Origin: Poindextera sp036494815
GTDB lineage: Bacteria > Pseudomonadota > Alphaproteobacteria > Caulobacterales > Caulobacteraceae
Reading direction: 5' to 3'
Assembly: GCA_036494815.1 (NCBI GenBank)
Contig: DASXNV010000064.1
Location: 1 to 64,000 of the forward strand
DNA length: 64,000 nucleotides
Part shown: positions 33,801 through 43,461 of the stretch, in pieces
How positions within the stretch are numbered: the stretch's first letter is position 1
How the letters are laid out: each line of letters starts with the position of its first letter
Made by a program: the position numbers and the translations under genes
The notes under the pieces: generated by a model
What the model was told of the DNA's origin: nothing
Database searches by the model: none
The model's input: only the letters and a program-made list of their open reading frames with translations

Positions 33801-34846
33801 GAGCCGGCCCTCAGCCGCTCTGCCACCCAGGCGCGGGCCACATCCCGCGCGCCCTCATGTTCGATCCGGTCGACCACTTCGCCGACAAAGGCTTCGGTCA
33901 GCATGGCGCGGGCCTCGGCCTCTGGGATGCCGCGCTGCTGCGCATAGAACAGGGCCTGTTCATCGATCGCGCCGACCGTATTGCCGTGGGCGCAGGAGAC
34001 GTCGTCGGCATAGATCTCCAGCTCTGGCTTGGCGTCGACCTCGGCCCGATCCGAAAGGATCAGGGCGTGGTGGCCCATGCGCGCGTCGGTGCGGTCGGCG
34101 CCCTTGGAGACGACGATCCGCCCCTGGAACACCGCCCTCGCCTGGCCACGCACCGCGCCCTTGGTCAGCTGCCGGGTGGTCCCCTCGACCCCGGCATGGT
34201 TGACAGCTGTGGTCAGGTCGGCATGGGCCGTGGTGTCCAACAGATAGATTCCATCCAGGCGCAGGTCCGCGCCGCCGCCGGGATGACGCACGCGGGTCTC
34301 ATGACGCTGGCGCTTGGCGCCGCGGGTCAGCACGGTCTGGGCGAAGACCGCGTGGGCGGCCAGATCGACGCTGGCCTGGCTGATAGCGACGGCGTCGGCG
34401 GCTTCATCGACCAAGACGATCCGCTCCAGCCGAGCGCCCTCGCCCAGGTGAATGTCCAGGCTGACGTCGGCCACATAGCCTTCGCCCAGGCCCTCATAGG
34501 TCTCCAGCAATACCAGCTTCGCGCCGGGCTTCAGGGTCAGGGACCAGGCCGAACGGTGCGCCGTTCCCTGAGCCGCCGAGACGAAGCGCAGGGCGATCGG
34601 CCCCGCCTGCGCAGGCTCGACGGTCAGGGCGTCCGAGCCGCCCAGACGGCGCCCGTTGAGGAACAGGATCTCTTCCGCCGCCTGGTCCCCGAACGGTCCG
34701 GGCCGCAATCCGGCCGCATCGCCCGGCGGCGAGGCCGGCGGCAAGGTGCGGATCAGGCCACGAAGATCCGTCCAGCGCCAGTCCTCGTCCCTACGGCTGG
34801 GCAGTTCGGTCAGGTCGCCGGTGGCGAGCGCGCTGGCGAGGCTCAT
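33797..34846 (-). CDS. sufD: FeS assembly protein SufD
   Basis: The 349-residue SufD pairs with SufB and SufC in the scaffold complex. The N-terminal helix region (about 1-100) is divergent; the C-terminal beta-helix contains HALILSDRAEVDAKPELEIY, DDVSCAHGNTVGAIDEQ and LFYAQQRGIPEAEARAML, the standard SufD/SufB block. It overlaps sufS by four bases and touches sufC by one, so these are translated as a unit. Confidence 0.95.
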   Translation of the reverse strand: MSLASALATGDLTELPSRRDEDWRWTDLRGLIRTLPPASPPGDAAGLRPGPFGDQAAEEILFLNGRRLGGSDALTVEPAQAGPIALRFVSAAQGTAHRSAWSLTLKPGAKLVLLETYEGLGEGYVADVSLDIHLGEGARLERIVLVDEAADAVAISQASVDLAAHAVFAQTVLTRGAKRQRHETRVRHPGGGADLRLDGIYLLDTTAHADLTTAVNHAGVEGTTRQLTKGAVRGQARAVFQGRIVVSKGADRTDARMGHHALILSDRAEVDAKPELEIYADDVSCAHGNTVGAIDEQALFYAQQRGIPEAEARAMLTEAFVGEVVDRIEHEGARDVARAWVAERLRAGS

Positions 34847-35595
34847 CAGGCGGCCTCGTGCGCATACTTGTCGTAGCCTTCGCGCTCCAACTCATGCGCC
34901 AGCTCCGGCCCGCCCGAGGCGGCGATGCGGCCGGCGGCCAGCACGTGCACCCGGTCCGGGCGGATATAGTCAAGCAGGCGCTGATAGTGGGTGATCACCA
35001 GCATCGAACGGTCTGGCGCGCGCATGGCGTTGACCCCTTCAGACACGATGCGCAGGGCGTCGATATCCAGGCCGGAATCGGTCTCGTCGAGGATCAGGAA
35101 GCGCGGCGAAAGCATCGCCATTTGAAAGATTTCCATCCGCTTCTTCTCTCCGCCTGAGAAGCCGACATTGAGCGGCCGCTTGAGCATCTCGAAGTCGATC
35201 TTCAGCGACGCCGCCTTCGCGCGAGCCAGCTTCAGAAAAGCCGGCGCGGTGACCTCGTCCTCACCGCGCGCCTTGCGCTGGGCGTTGAGTGCGGTGCGGA
35301 TGAAAGTCAGGCCGGGCACGCCCGGGATCTCCAACGGATACTGGAATGACAGGAACACGCCCCTGGCCGCCCGTTCGCTGGGGTTCAAGGCCAAGAGGTC
35401 CTCACCGTCCAGGCTGACCGAACCCTCGGTCACCTCATAGCCCGGCCGCCCGGTCAGGGCGTAGGACAGGGTCGACTTGCCGGCCCCGTTCGGTCCCATG
35501 ATGGCGTGGACCTCGCCCGCGGGGACGCTCAGGGACAAGCCCTTGATGATCTCGGCGTCGCCGACTCGGGCGTGGAGATTATTAATGGAAAGCAT
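34846..35595 (-). CDS. sufC: FeS assembly ATPase SufC
   Basis: The 249-residue ABC-type ATPase has Walker A GPNGAGKS, the Q-loop FLSFQYP, the signature SGGEKKR and Walker B FLILDETDSGLDIDAL. SufC powers the SufBCD scaffold. Its start codon stands after a 171-base gap that contains dispersed repeat copy 2; the other junctions in this operon are a few bases. The ribosome site is weak (GTGAGAATATAAACA before ATG). The repeat may therefore alter coupling between the upstream genes and sufC. Confidence 0.96.
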   Translation of the reverse strand: MLSINNLHARVGDAEIIKGLSLSVPAGEVHAIMGPNGAGKSTLSYALTGRPGYEVTEGSVSLDGEDLLALNPSERAARGVFLSFQYPLEIPGVPGLTFIRTALNAQRKARGEDEVTAPAFLKLARAKAASLKIDFEMLKRPLNVGFSGGEKKRMEIFQMAMLSPRFLILDETDSGLDIDALRIVSEGVNAMRAPDRSMLVITHYQRLLDYIRPDRVHVLAAGRIAASGGPELAHELEREGYDKYAHEAA

Positions 35596-35616
35596 TGTTT
35601 ATATTCTCACTTTATC

Positions 35617-35755
35617 TCGTCATGGCCGGGCTCGTTCCGGCCATCCATGCCGTGAACGAACGGGCGAGCTCGTGGGCGTGGGATTCATTCTGAGAGCTGG
35701 CGGCGGTGATGCCTTCACGGCGTGGATCGTCGGGACAAGCCCGACGATGACGGTG
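35617..35755. repeat. Dispersed two-hairpin intergenic repeat, copy 2 (inside the suf operon)
   Basis: The left hairpin uses TGGCCGG...CCGGCCA (35623-35644) and the right hairpin ATCGTCGGG...CCCGACGAT (35726-35748). It shares the core CGTGAACGAACGGGCGA with copies 1 and 3 and ends ATGACGGTG like copy 1. It fills most of the gap between the glyoxalase-like gene and sufC. Confidence 0.85.
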
Positions 35756-35766
35756 GTGGGGGGACA

Positions 35767-36137
35767 TCATGCACCCACCTCCAACGGCGTCAAAAATTCC
35801 AGCCGGTTGCCGAACGGGTCATAGATGAAGACCCGCTCGTGTCCTGGCAGATCGCCATCATCCTTGACCTCATAGCCGGCGGCGCGGGCGCGAGCGGCCA
35901 GGTCGTGGACGTCCGCTACGCGAAAACCCACATGCGCCTTACGGGCAGGCGTAAACGGCGTCTCGACACCCAGATGCACCTTCACCGCCGCGCTCTCGAA
36001 CCAGGCGCCGCCCCGCTTAGCCAGTTCCGGCGGCTTGGGCTGTTCGGGCAGGCCGAGCAGCGCGCCGTAGAATGCCCGCGCCTTATCCTCTTCACCCGCT
36101 GGCATGGCCAGCTGCACATGATCGATGACCTGCAGCG

Positions 36138-36141
<4 letters not shown>
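35767..36141 (-). CDS. Glyoxalase/VOC superfamily protein
   Basis: The 124-residue protein has the beta-alpha-beta-beta-beta VOC pattern: DHVQLAMPAGEEDKARAFYG, GGAWFESAAVKVHLGVETPF, FRVADVHDLAARARAAGYEV and the closing FIYDPFGNRLEFL. The metal-ligand positions look partly conserved (H, E). Its substrate is unknown. It overlaps sufB by four bases as ATGA, an inserted passenger in the suf operon. A role in cluster assembly is only a guess. Confidence 0.85.
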
Positions 36142-37604
<1,463 letters not shown>

Positions 37605-37616
37605 AATCGATATTCC

Positions 37617-38774
37617 CTAAGCGGCCGACGCGCGACGACGCGCGCGAAAACGTTCGTGAATGGCGAGCCAGACCTCGGCGAACCGAGTCCAGTCGTCGGA
37701 TGTGGTGGCCCAGCCGCTGCTGACGCGCAGGGCGTTTCCGGCAAGCTGGCCGTAGCCCATGGCCAACAGCACCTGGCTGGCTGTGACCTTGCCGGAGGAG
37801 CAGGCGGATCCGGCGCTGACCATCACCCCCTCCAGATCCATGGCGATGACCTGACGCTCGGATTCGAAGCCTGCGGCGGCGAAGTTGAGCACGCTGGGCA
37901 GGCGCGGCGCGTCCGTGCCGAACACCTGGATCTCCTCGTCATCTCGGGTCAGGGCGATCTCGGCGGCGTCGCGCCAGGCAGCCTGGCCGCTGAAATTCGG
38001 CAGATCGCGCAGGGCGGCCACGGCGGCGGCGCCAAAGCCGGCGATGCCGGAGACGTTCTCGGTGCCCGCGCGGCGGCCACGCTCCTGGCCGCCCCCATGC
38101 AGGCGACGCGACAAGGTGGCCCGGGTTCCAGCGACCAGTGCGCCAGCGCCGTGCGGCCCGCCCAGCTTATGTGCTGAGAGCGTTAGGGTGTCGGCGCCGA
38201 TCAGGGTGAAATCCACCGGAATCTTTCCCGCCGCCTGGACCGCGTCCACGTGAAGCCAGCCGTCGGCCGCCCGCACTAGCGCCGCGGCCTCGGTGGTGGA
38301 CTGGATCACGCCGGTTTCGCTATTGGCCAGGGAAACAGCGACAAACGGGCGGCCATATTCGGCCGGCCAGGACTTCAGGCGATCTTCCAGCCAGTTCAGA
38401 TCGACCACGCCGCTGGACAGCACCGGCCAGCCCTCGACCATCAAGCCGTGGGCCATGGCGTTCTGCAGGGTGCTGGCGTGTTCGGCCAGGCCGACGATCG
38501 GCCGGCGACAACCGGCTGCGATGGCGCTGTCGATGGCCAGGGCGTTGGCTTCGGTGCCGCCGCTGGTGAAGGTGACCGAACCTTCCTTGACGCCCACAAG
38601 GCTCGCCACCTCGCCCCGGGCCCGCTCGACGGCGGCGCGGGCGGTACGGCCGGCGGCATGCACCGAGGACGGGTTGCCGCCGATTGCCAGGGCGCAGGCG
38701 ACCGCCTCCGCCGCCTCGGGCCTGACCGGAGCAGTGGCGTTATAGTCGAGATAAACAGAAGCCCGTGCGTTCAT
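37617..38774 (-). CDS. NifS/IscS-like cysteine desulfurase (class V aminotransferase)
   Basis: The 385-residue PLP enzyme has VYLDYNATAPVRPEA, GNPSSVHAAGR, FTSGGTEANALA, the PLP-Lys in LSAHKLGGPHGAG and the catalytic Cys in SAGSACSSGKV (about residue 325), the group I (NifS/IscS) loop. It should supply sulfur, so the operon has one desulfurase of each group. The ATG overlaps the iscR stop as ATGA. Other roles, such as tRNA thiolation, are possible. The neighbours argue for cluster assembly. Confidence 0.92.
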   Translation of the reverse strand: MNARASVYLDYNATAPVRPEAAEAVACALAIGGNPSSVHAAGRTARAAVERARGEVASLVGVKEGSVTFTSGGTEANALAIDSAIAAGCRRPIVGLAEHASTLQNAMAHGLMVEGWPVLSSGVVDLNWLEDRLKSWPAEYGRPFVAVSLANSETGVIQSTTEAAALVRAADGWLHVDAVQAAGKIPVDFTLIGADTLTLSAHKLGGPHGAGALVAGTRATLSRRLHGGGQERGRRAGTENVSGIAGFGAAAVAALRDLPNFSGQAAWRDAAEIALTRDDEEIQVFGTDAPRLPSVLNFAAAGFESERQVIAMDLEGVMVSAGSACSSGKVTASQVLLAMGYGQLAGNALRVSSGWATTSDDWTRFAEVWLAIHERFRARRRASAA

Positions 38775-39214
38775 GCGGCCACCGCAGGTGCGGCCCGGCG
38801 CAACCGGCCTTCCAGCACATCCGCCAGGGAAACGCTGGACAGATAGCTATGGATCTGATGCCCGGTCTCTTCCCAAAGGTCGTGGGTCAGGCATTTGGCC
38901 CCGCCCTTCATGCACCCGCCGGCGGATCCGTGGCCCGAACAGCGCGTGGCCTTCAGCGGCTCATCCACCGCCATAACCACCTCGGCCACATTGGTCTCGG
39001 CCGCCTCGCGAGCCAACCGGTAGCCACCGCCTGGGCCGCGGCTGGACACCACCAGGCCGCGCCGGCGCAGACGGGCGAAAAGCTGTTCCAGATAGGCCAG
39101 GGAAAGTTGCTGGCGTTCGGCGATCTCGGCCAGGGAGACGGCACGCTCGGCGCCGTGGCCAGCGAGGTCGGTCATCGCCATCACGGCATAACGACCTTTC
39201 GTGCTCAGTTGCAT
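38771..39214 (-). CDS. iscR: Rrf2-family iron-sulfur sensing regulator IscR
   Basis: The 147-residue protein begins with an Rrf2 winged helix (TKGRYAVMAMTDLAGHG, LSLAYLEQLFARLRRRGLVV, GPGGGYRLAR). C92, C101 and C108 lie in RCSGHGSAGGCMKGGAKCL, the three-Cys [2Fe-2S] site of IscR. It senses cluster supply and likely represses this operon. It is the first gene of the suf run. The leader from the predicted promoter is about 110 bases. Confidence 0.94.
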   Translation of the reverse strand: MQLSTKGRYAVMAMTDLAGHGAERAVSLAEIAERQQLSLAYLEQLFARLRRRGLVVSSRGPGGGYRLAREAAETNVAEVVMAVDEPLKATRCSGHGSAGGCMKGGAKCLTHDLWEETGHQIHSYLSSVSLADVLEGRLRRAAPAVAA

Positions 39215-39333
39215 GGCCGGGATCCTTGATCCGTCTCAGGTCGCTTCAGGGGCGTGTCAGAATTCGCGCGCATTAAACGCGGCCTGTGCTATGAACCGCG
39301 GCCTCGCGGCGGGCACGCCCCGTCCAGGGATTG

Positions 39334-39374
39334 GATTTAGGAAGACCGAGCGCTGTGGTCAAGTATTCTGACCA
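39334..39374 (-). promoter_or_regulatory. Predicted suf/iscR promoter with overlapping palindromic operator
   Basis: On the minus strand, TTGACC (39362-39357) and TAAATC (39339-39334) form -35 and -10 boxes with 17 bases between them, pointing toward iscR. A perfect palindrome TGGTCA-N7-TGACCA (39356-39374) covers the -35 box. Its minus strand contains ATACTTGACC, close to the type 1 IscR half-site ATASYYGACT. It also lies 22 bases before the ATG of the divergent hydrolase gene, so both directions could be controlled. Confidence 0.6.
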
Positions 39375-39395
39375 AGGCTCGCGCCAGGAGGTTTC

Positions 39396-40046
39396 ATGGC
39401 CGAAGTGGTTCTGACCGGTGCCGCCGGACGGATCGAGGGCCGGTATTCGCCGGGAAAGAAGGAAGGCGCGCCTATAGCGTTGATCCTGCACCCTCACCCC
39501 AAGGCGGGCGGGAACATGAACCACCCGGTCTCGGCCCAGCTGTTCCTGCTGTTCATGCAACGCGGCTTTTCGGTTCTGCGCTTCAATTTCCGCAGCGTGG
39601 GCCGCAGCCAGGGCGAGTTCGACGGCGGCATCGGCGAACTGGCCGACGCGGCGACTGCGCTCGATTGGCTGCAGTCGACCAACCCCACCGCCTCCCAGAC
39701 CTGGGTCGCCGGGTTTGATTTTGGCGCCTATATCGGCATGCAGCTGTTGATGCGTCGGCCGGAGACGGATGGCTTCATCTCGGTTTCGCCACCGACAAAC
39801 ATGTATGATTTCAGCTTCCTGGCCCCGTGCCCGGCCTCGGGTCTGTTCCTGCACGGCTCCAACGATTCGGTGGTGCCGCCGACTGAGGTCGAGCGCGTGG
39901 TGACCAAGCTGCGCACGCAAAAGGGCATCGTCATCGACTATGACGTCATCGACGGCGCCGACCATTTCTGGGCCCACAATCTGAAAGACGTAGAAAAGAA
40001 CGTCGGCGGGTATCTGGACAAGCGCCTGGCCGCCAACCCGGCTTAA
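39396..40046 (+). CDS. Alpha/beta-hydrolase-fold protein with Asp in the nucleophile position
   Basis: The 216-residue protein has the fold of small serine hydrolases: ALILHPHPKAGGNMNHPVSA, the RFNFRSVGRSQGEFDGG oxyanion/loop part, the nucleophile elbow VAGFDFGAYIGMQLL, FLHGSNDSVVP with the acidic residue, and a late DHFWAHN with the catalytic His. The elbow reads G-F-D-F-G with Asp108 where Ser is expected. Asp nucleophiles occur in dehalogenases and epoxide hydrolases, so it may have changed chemistry or be a binding protein. It is divergent from iscR across the palindrome. AGGAGG stands before the ATG. Confidence 0.85.
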   Translation: MAEVVLTGAAGRIEGRYSPGKKEGAPIALILHPHPKAGGNMNHPVSAQLFLLFMQRGFSVLRFNFRSVGRSQGEFDGGIGELADAATALDWLQSTNPTASQTWVAGFDFGAYIGMQLLMRRPETDGFISVSPPTNMYDFSFLAPCPASGLFLHGSNDSVVPPTEVERVVTKLRTQKGIVIDYDVIDGADHFWAHNLKDVEKNVGGYLDKRLAANPA

Positions 40047-40066
40047 GTCTCTCGGTATTCGCCATC

Positions 40067-40090
40067 TTCATCGTCGCGGCGATGACGGTG
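40067..40090. repeat. Stub of the dispersed repeat (right end only)
   Basis: TTCATCGTCGCGGCGATGACGGTG resembles the right hairpin and terminal ATGACGGTG of the 140-base repeat, with no left half. It lies in the gap between convergent genes. Confidence 0.45.
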
Positions 40091-40099
40091 AGGGTTGCG

Positions 40100-41212
40100 C
40101 TAAGGCCGAACGATCTTCCCCCCCGTCATCGGCGCTTTCACCCCCGTCGTGCCTGGAAAAGAAATCGGCAAGCCGTGCGCCGTGCGCGCGGCCAGATAGG
40201 CGAAGGCCTCGGCTTCGATCGAATCACCCCGCCAACCCGCCTCTTCGGCGGAGATGACCCGGGCCGTCAGAGCCTGACGCAGGGCCTGCATGATCGCCGG
40301 GTTATGGCGGCCCCCGCCGGCTGCGATCACCGTCTTCGGTCGATGGTCTTGCTCGAACCAATTGAGCGCGGCGGCGACCGCCTCCGCTGTGAAGGCCGCG
40401 AGGGTGGCGGCGGCGTCTTCAGTGGAAAGCCTGCGCACGCTCTCCAGCGAGAAATCGTAGCGGTCCAGCGATTTGGGCGGCGGGGCGCTGAAATAGGGAT
40501 GGCCCAGTAGCGGCTCCAGCGCCTCGCGTGACACGGTTCCAGCCAGGGCCAGGCGGCCGTCCACGTCATAGCGCCCCAGGCCGCGCTCCTGCACCAACAG
40601 GTCGATCATGCCATTGGCCGGGCCGGTGTCGAAACCGTGGAACAGTTCGCCCTCGCCCAGCAGGGTGATATTGGCCACCCCGCCCAGGTTCAGCACCGCC
40701 ACCGGCGACGGCAACCGGGCATAGCGGGCGAGGGCGGCGTGATAGACGGGCGCCAGGGGCGCGCCCTCCCCGCCCGCCGCCACATCGTCCAGGCGAAAGG
40801 CGTGGGCGACGGGCAGGCCCAGACCGCGGGCCAGGATCTCGGCCTCGCCCAATTGCACCGTGCGGCCGATTCGATCTGTCGTCGGCCGCTCGTGCAAAAC
40901 GGTCTGACCGTGGAAACCGACCAGGTCGATCTGGTCGGGACGCAGGCCGTGCTCGGCCAGGAAATCCAGGGCCGCGGCCAGGTGGGCCGCCGCCACCGCC
41001 CGCGCCGCCTCGGCGAACACCGCCGGCTCGGGCTCGCCCCGGGGCCAGCTACGCGCCTGGTCAGTCGCATCCTGCACCACCGCCCGCGTCTCCACCGATA
41101 GGCGGCGCTCCCCCGCAGGGCCAAAGGCGTGGATGGTCTCGCCATCGGTCTCCAAGATCGCCATGTCGATGGCGTCCAAAGAGGTGCCGCTCATGAATCC
41201 CAGAACCCGCAT
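40100..41212 (-). CDS. anmK: Anhydro-N-acetylmuramic acid kinase
   Basis: AnmK phosphorylates and opens 1,6-anhydro-MurNAc from recycled peptidoglycan. The 370-residue protein opens MRVLGFMSGTSLDAIDMAIL and contains VGFHGQTVLHERP, ASMD-type residues around FDTGPANGMIDLL, NLGGVANITLLG and the catalytic and ATP-binding GGGRHNPAI. This is the complete family pattern. It is divergent from tyrS. Start 41212 gives the conserved M-S-G-T-S-L-D position. Confidence 0.95.
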   Translation of the reverse strand: MRVLGFMSGTSLDAIDMAILETDGETIHAFGPAGERRLSVETRAVVQDATDQARSWPRGEPEPAVFAEAARAVAAAHLAAALDFLAEHGLRPDQIDLVGFHGQTVLHERPTTDRIGRTVQLGEAEILARGLGLPVAHAFRLDDVAAGGEGAPLAPVYHAALARYARLPSPVAVLNLGGVANITLLGEGELFHGFDTGPANGMIDLLVQERGLGRYDVDGRLALAGTVSREALEPLLGHPYFSAPPPKSLDRYDFSLESVRRLSTEDAAATLAAFTAEAVAAALNWFEQDHRPKTVIAAGGGRHNPAIMQALRQALTARVISAEEAGWRGDSIEAEAFAYLAARTAHGLPISFPGTTGVKAPMTGGKIVRP

Positions 41213-41520
41213 CACGTCTTCCCAAACTTGACCTTCAACCGCCGTCAGCGTAGCGGAAAACCCATGATCACCGCGGCCACATCGCGCAAGACCTACCGCC
41301 GCTCGCACACATAGCGGGCCGGCTGCCAGATCCTATTCGATTTATGCGCCGCCCACCGGGTCGGCGGCATGTCAGCAAAACAGACGGTCTCCGACCTTCC
41401 CTTTCGAAGGAGACCTTCCCCGTGCCCACCCAACTATCGCCCCTTGCTGCAGACGCGCCGCTTGAGCGCCGGGGGGCGACGCTGCTACACGCGGCCACCC
41501 TTCACGAAAAAGCCGCTCCC

Positions 41521-42780
41521 ATGACGTCCTTCACCCCGCGCTCGGAACTGGTTCAGGTGCTGCAGGCGCGCGGCCACATCTATCAGGCGACGGACCTGGA
41601 GGGCCTGGACCGCGCCGCCCTGGAAGGGCCGATCAGCGCCTATATCGGTTTCGACGCCACCGCCTCCAGCCTGCATGTGGGTAGCCTGGTGCAGATCATG
41701 ACCCTGCGCCGGTTACAGCAGACCGGCCATCGCCCCATCGTGCTGATGGGCGGCGGGACCACCAAGGTCGGCGATCCCTCCGACAAGAACGCCCAGCGCC
41801 CCCTGCTAACCGACGAGGTGATCGCCGCCAATATAGCCGGCATCAAGCGCGCCTTCACGCCCTTCCTGCGCTTTGGCGAGGGACCGACCGACGCCATCAT
41901 GGTCAACAACGCCGACTGGCTGGAAAAGCTTGGCTATATCGAGTTCCTGCGAGACTATGGCGTGCATTTCACCATCAACAAGATGCTGGCCTTCGAGTTC
42001 GTCAAGACCCGGCTGCAGAACGAGCAGCCCCTGACCTTCCTCGAATTCAACTACATGCTCATGCAGGCCGCCGATTTTCTGGAACTCAATCGCCGGTACG
42101 GTTGCCGGCTGCAGTTCGGCGGCTCCGAGCAATGGGGCAATATCGTCAACGGCATCGAACTGATCCGCCGCACAGAAGCCCGCGAGGCCTTCGGCCTGAC
42201 CGCACCGCTCGTGACCACCGCCTCGGGCGCCAAGATGGGCAAGACGGTGGACGGGGCCGTTTGGCTCAACGCCGAGATGCGCAGCCCCTATGATTACTGG
42301 CAGTTCTGGCGCAACACCGAGGACGCCGATGTGGGCCGCTTCCTGCGCCTGTTCACCGACCTGCCCCTGGACGAGATCGCCCGGCTGGAAAGCCTGGCCG
42401 GGGCCGAGATCAACGAAGCCAAGAAGGTGCTGGCCAACGAAGCCACCACCTTGCTGCATGGCCGCGAGGCGTCTGAAACCGCCGCCGCCGCCGCGCGTCA
42501 GGCCTTCGAGGAAGGTCGCCTGTCCGACGACCTGCCGACCATCGAGATCGAGAAGGCCCAGTTGGAGGCCGGCGTCGTCCTGGCCAACGTCACCACCGAC
42601 GCCGGCCTGGCGGGCTCGCGCTCCGAGGCCAGGCGTCTTGCCCAGGGCGGCGGCTTGCGGGTCAACGACAAGGCCGAGGTCGACGGCCAAAGGCTGTTGA
42701 CCCTGGCCGACATCAACGCCGACGGGGTCATCAAGCTGGCCGCCGGCAAGAAGAAGATCGTGCTGGTGCGTCCGATCTGA
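41521..42780 (+). CDS. tyrS: Tyrosyl-tRNA synthetase
   Basis: The 419-residue class I synthetase has the HIGH-type motif LHVGSLVQ (51-58), GGGTTKVGDPSDK, Tyr-binding residues in NYMLMQAADFLELN, and the KMSKS-type motif AKMGKT (about 237-242). A C-terminal S4 RNA-binding domain ends the protein (RSEARRLAQGGGLRVN). Start 41521 (MTSFTPR) was chosen because the upstream 59 codons lack similarity to synthetases. The upstream region 41344-41520 could be leader. The bcp gene follows 23 bases later. Confidence 0.96.
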   Translation: MTSFTPRSELVQVLQARGHIYQATDLEGLDRAALEGPISAYIGFDATASSLHVGSLVQIMTLRRLQQTGHRPIVLMGGGTTKVGDPSDKNAQRPLLTDEVIAANIAGIKRAFTPFLRFGEGPTDAIMVNNADWLEKLGYIEFLRDYGVHFTINKMLAFEFVKTRLQNEQPLTFLEFNYMLMQAADFLELNRRYGCRLQFGGSEQWGNIVNGIELIRRTEAREAFGLTAPLVTTASGAKMGKTVDGAVWLNAEMRSPYDYWQFWRNTEDADVGRFLRLFTDLPLDEIARLESLAGAEINEAKKVLANEATTLLHGREASETAAAAARQAFEEGRLSDDLPTIEIEKAQLEAGVVLANVTTDAGLAGSRSEARRLAQGGGLRVNDKAEVDGQRLLTLADINADGVIKLAAGKKKIVLVRPI

Positions 42781-42803
42781 CGCGCGCCCATAGGGAGACG
42801 ACC

Positions 42804-43274
42804 ATGAGCGATGGCCTGAAGGTAGGAGACGCCGCCCCCGAGTTCGACCTGCCAACCGATGGCGGCGGGAGCGTCTCTTTGAGCGCGCTCAAGGGCCAAA
42901 GCGTCGTCCTGTATTTCTATCCCAAGGACGACACCCCCGGCTGCACCAATGAAGCCAAGGGCTTCACCGAGGCCGCGGCGGCGTTCAAGGCCACCGGAGC
43001 AGTGGTGGTGGGGGTCTCCAAAGACTCGGTGGCCAGGCATACCAAGTTCAAGGCCAAATACGATCTCGACCTGACCTTGGGCGCTGACGTCGAGGGCAAG
43101 GTGATCGAGGCCTATGGCGTGTGGGTCCAAAAGAGCCTGTACGGCCGAAACTATATGGGTATCGAGCGCGCGACCTTCCTCATTGGCCCCGACGGCCGGA
43201 TCAAGCAGGTCTGGCGAAAGGTCAAGGTGCCCGGCCACGTGGCCAGTGTGCTCAAAGCGGCGAAAGAAGGTTGA
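42804..43274 (+). CDS. bcp: Bcp-type thioredoxin-dependent peroxiredoxin
   Basis: The 156-residue protein has PAPEFDLPTDGGG-type start, the peroxidatic site FYPKDDTPGCTNEAKGF with the T-x-x-C pattern, and later YGVWVQKSLYGRNYMGIERA. BCP/PrxQ enzymes reduce hydroperoxides through a resolving Cys usually five residues after the first. Here that position is Lys/Gly and no second Cys occurs in the protein, so it would act as a 1-Cys enzyme. GGGAGA precedes the ATG. Confidence 0.93.
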   Translation: MSDGLKVGDAAPEFDLPTDGGGSVSLSALKGQSVVLYFYPKDDTPGCTNEAKGFTEAAAAFKATGAVVVGVSKDSVARHTKFKAKYDLDLTLGADVEGKVIEAYGVWVQKSLYGRNYMGIERATFLIGPDGRIKQVWRKVKVPGHVASVLKAAKEG

Positions 43275-43461
43275 GCGTCTGCCGCTAGCGAGGCGCTCGA
43301 ATCAACTAACAGCCATTTTTCCGCGTCAAGCGAATTACCGTCGCCTTGGGGGGTGACATAGTCGCATATCCCCGCCCAAACTAAACCTGCGGGCGGGGCG
43401 CCAATGGGTCTTCACGCTTTGCGGGGGTGGCGCGGTCCGCGGTGATGTCCAAGCCTGGCGC

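Noticed and set aside
43354..43461. Extending the bactofilin start into the upstream open codons
   Set aside because: The codons show family-like sequence, but none of them is a start codon with a ribosome site.
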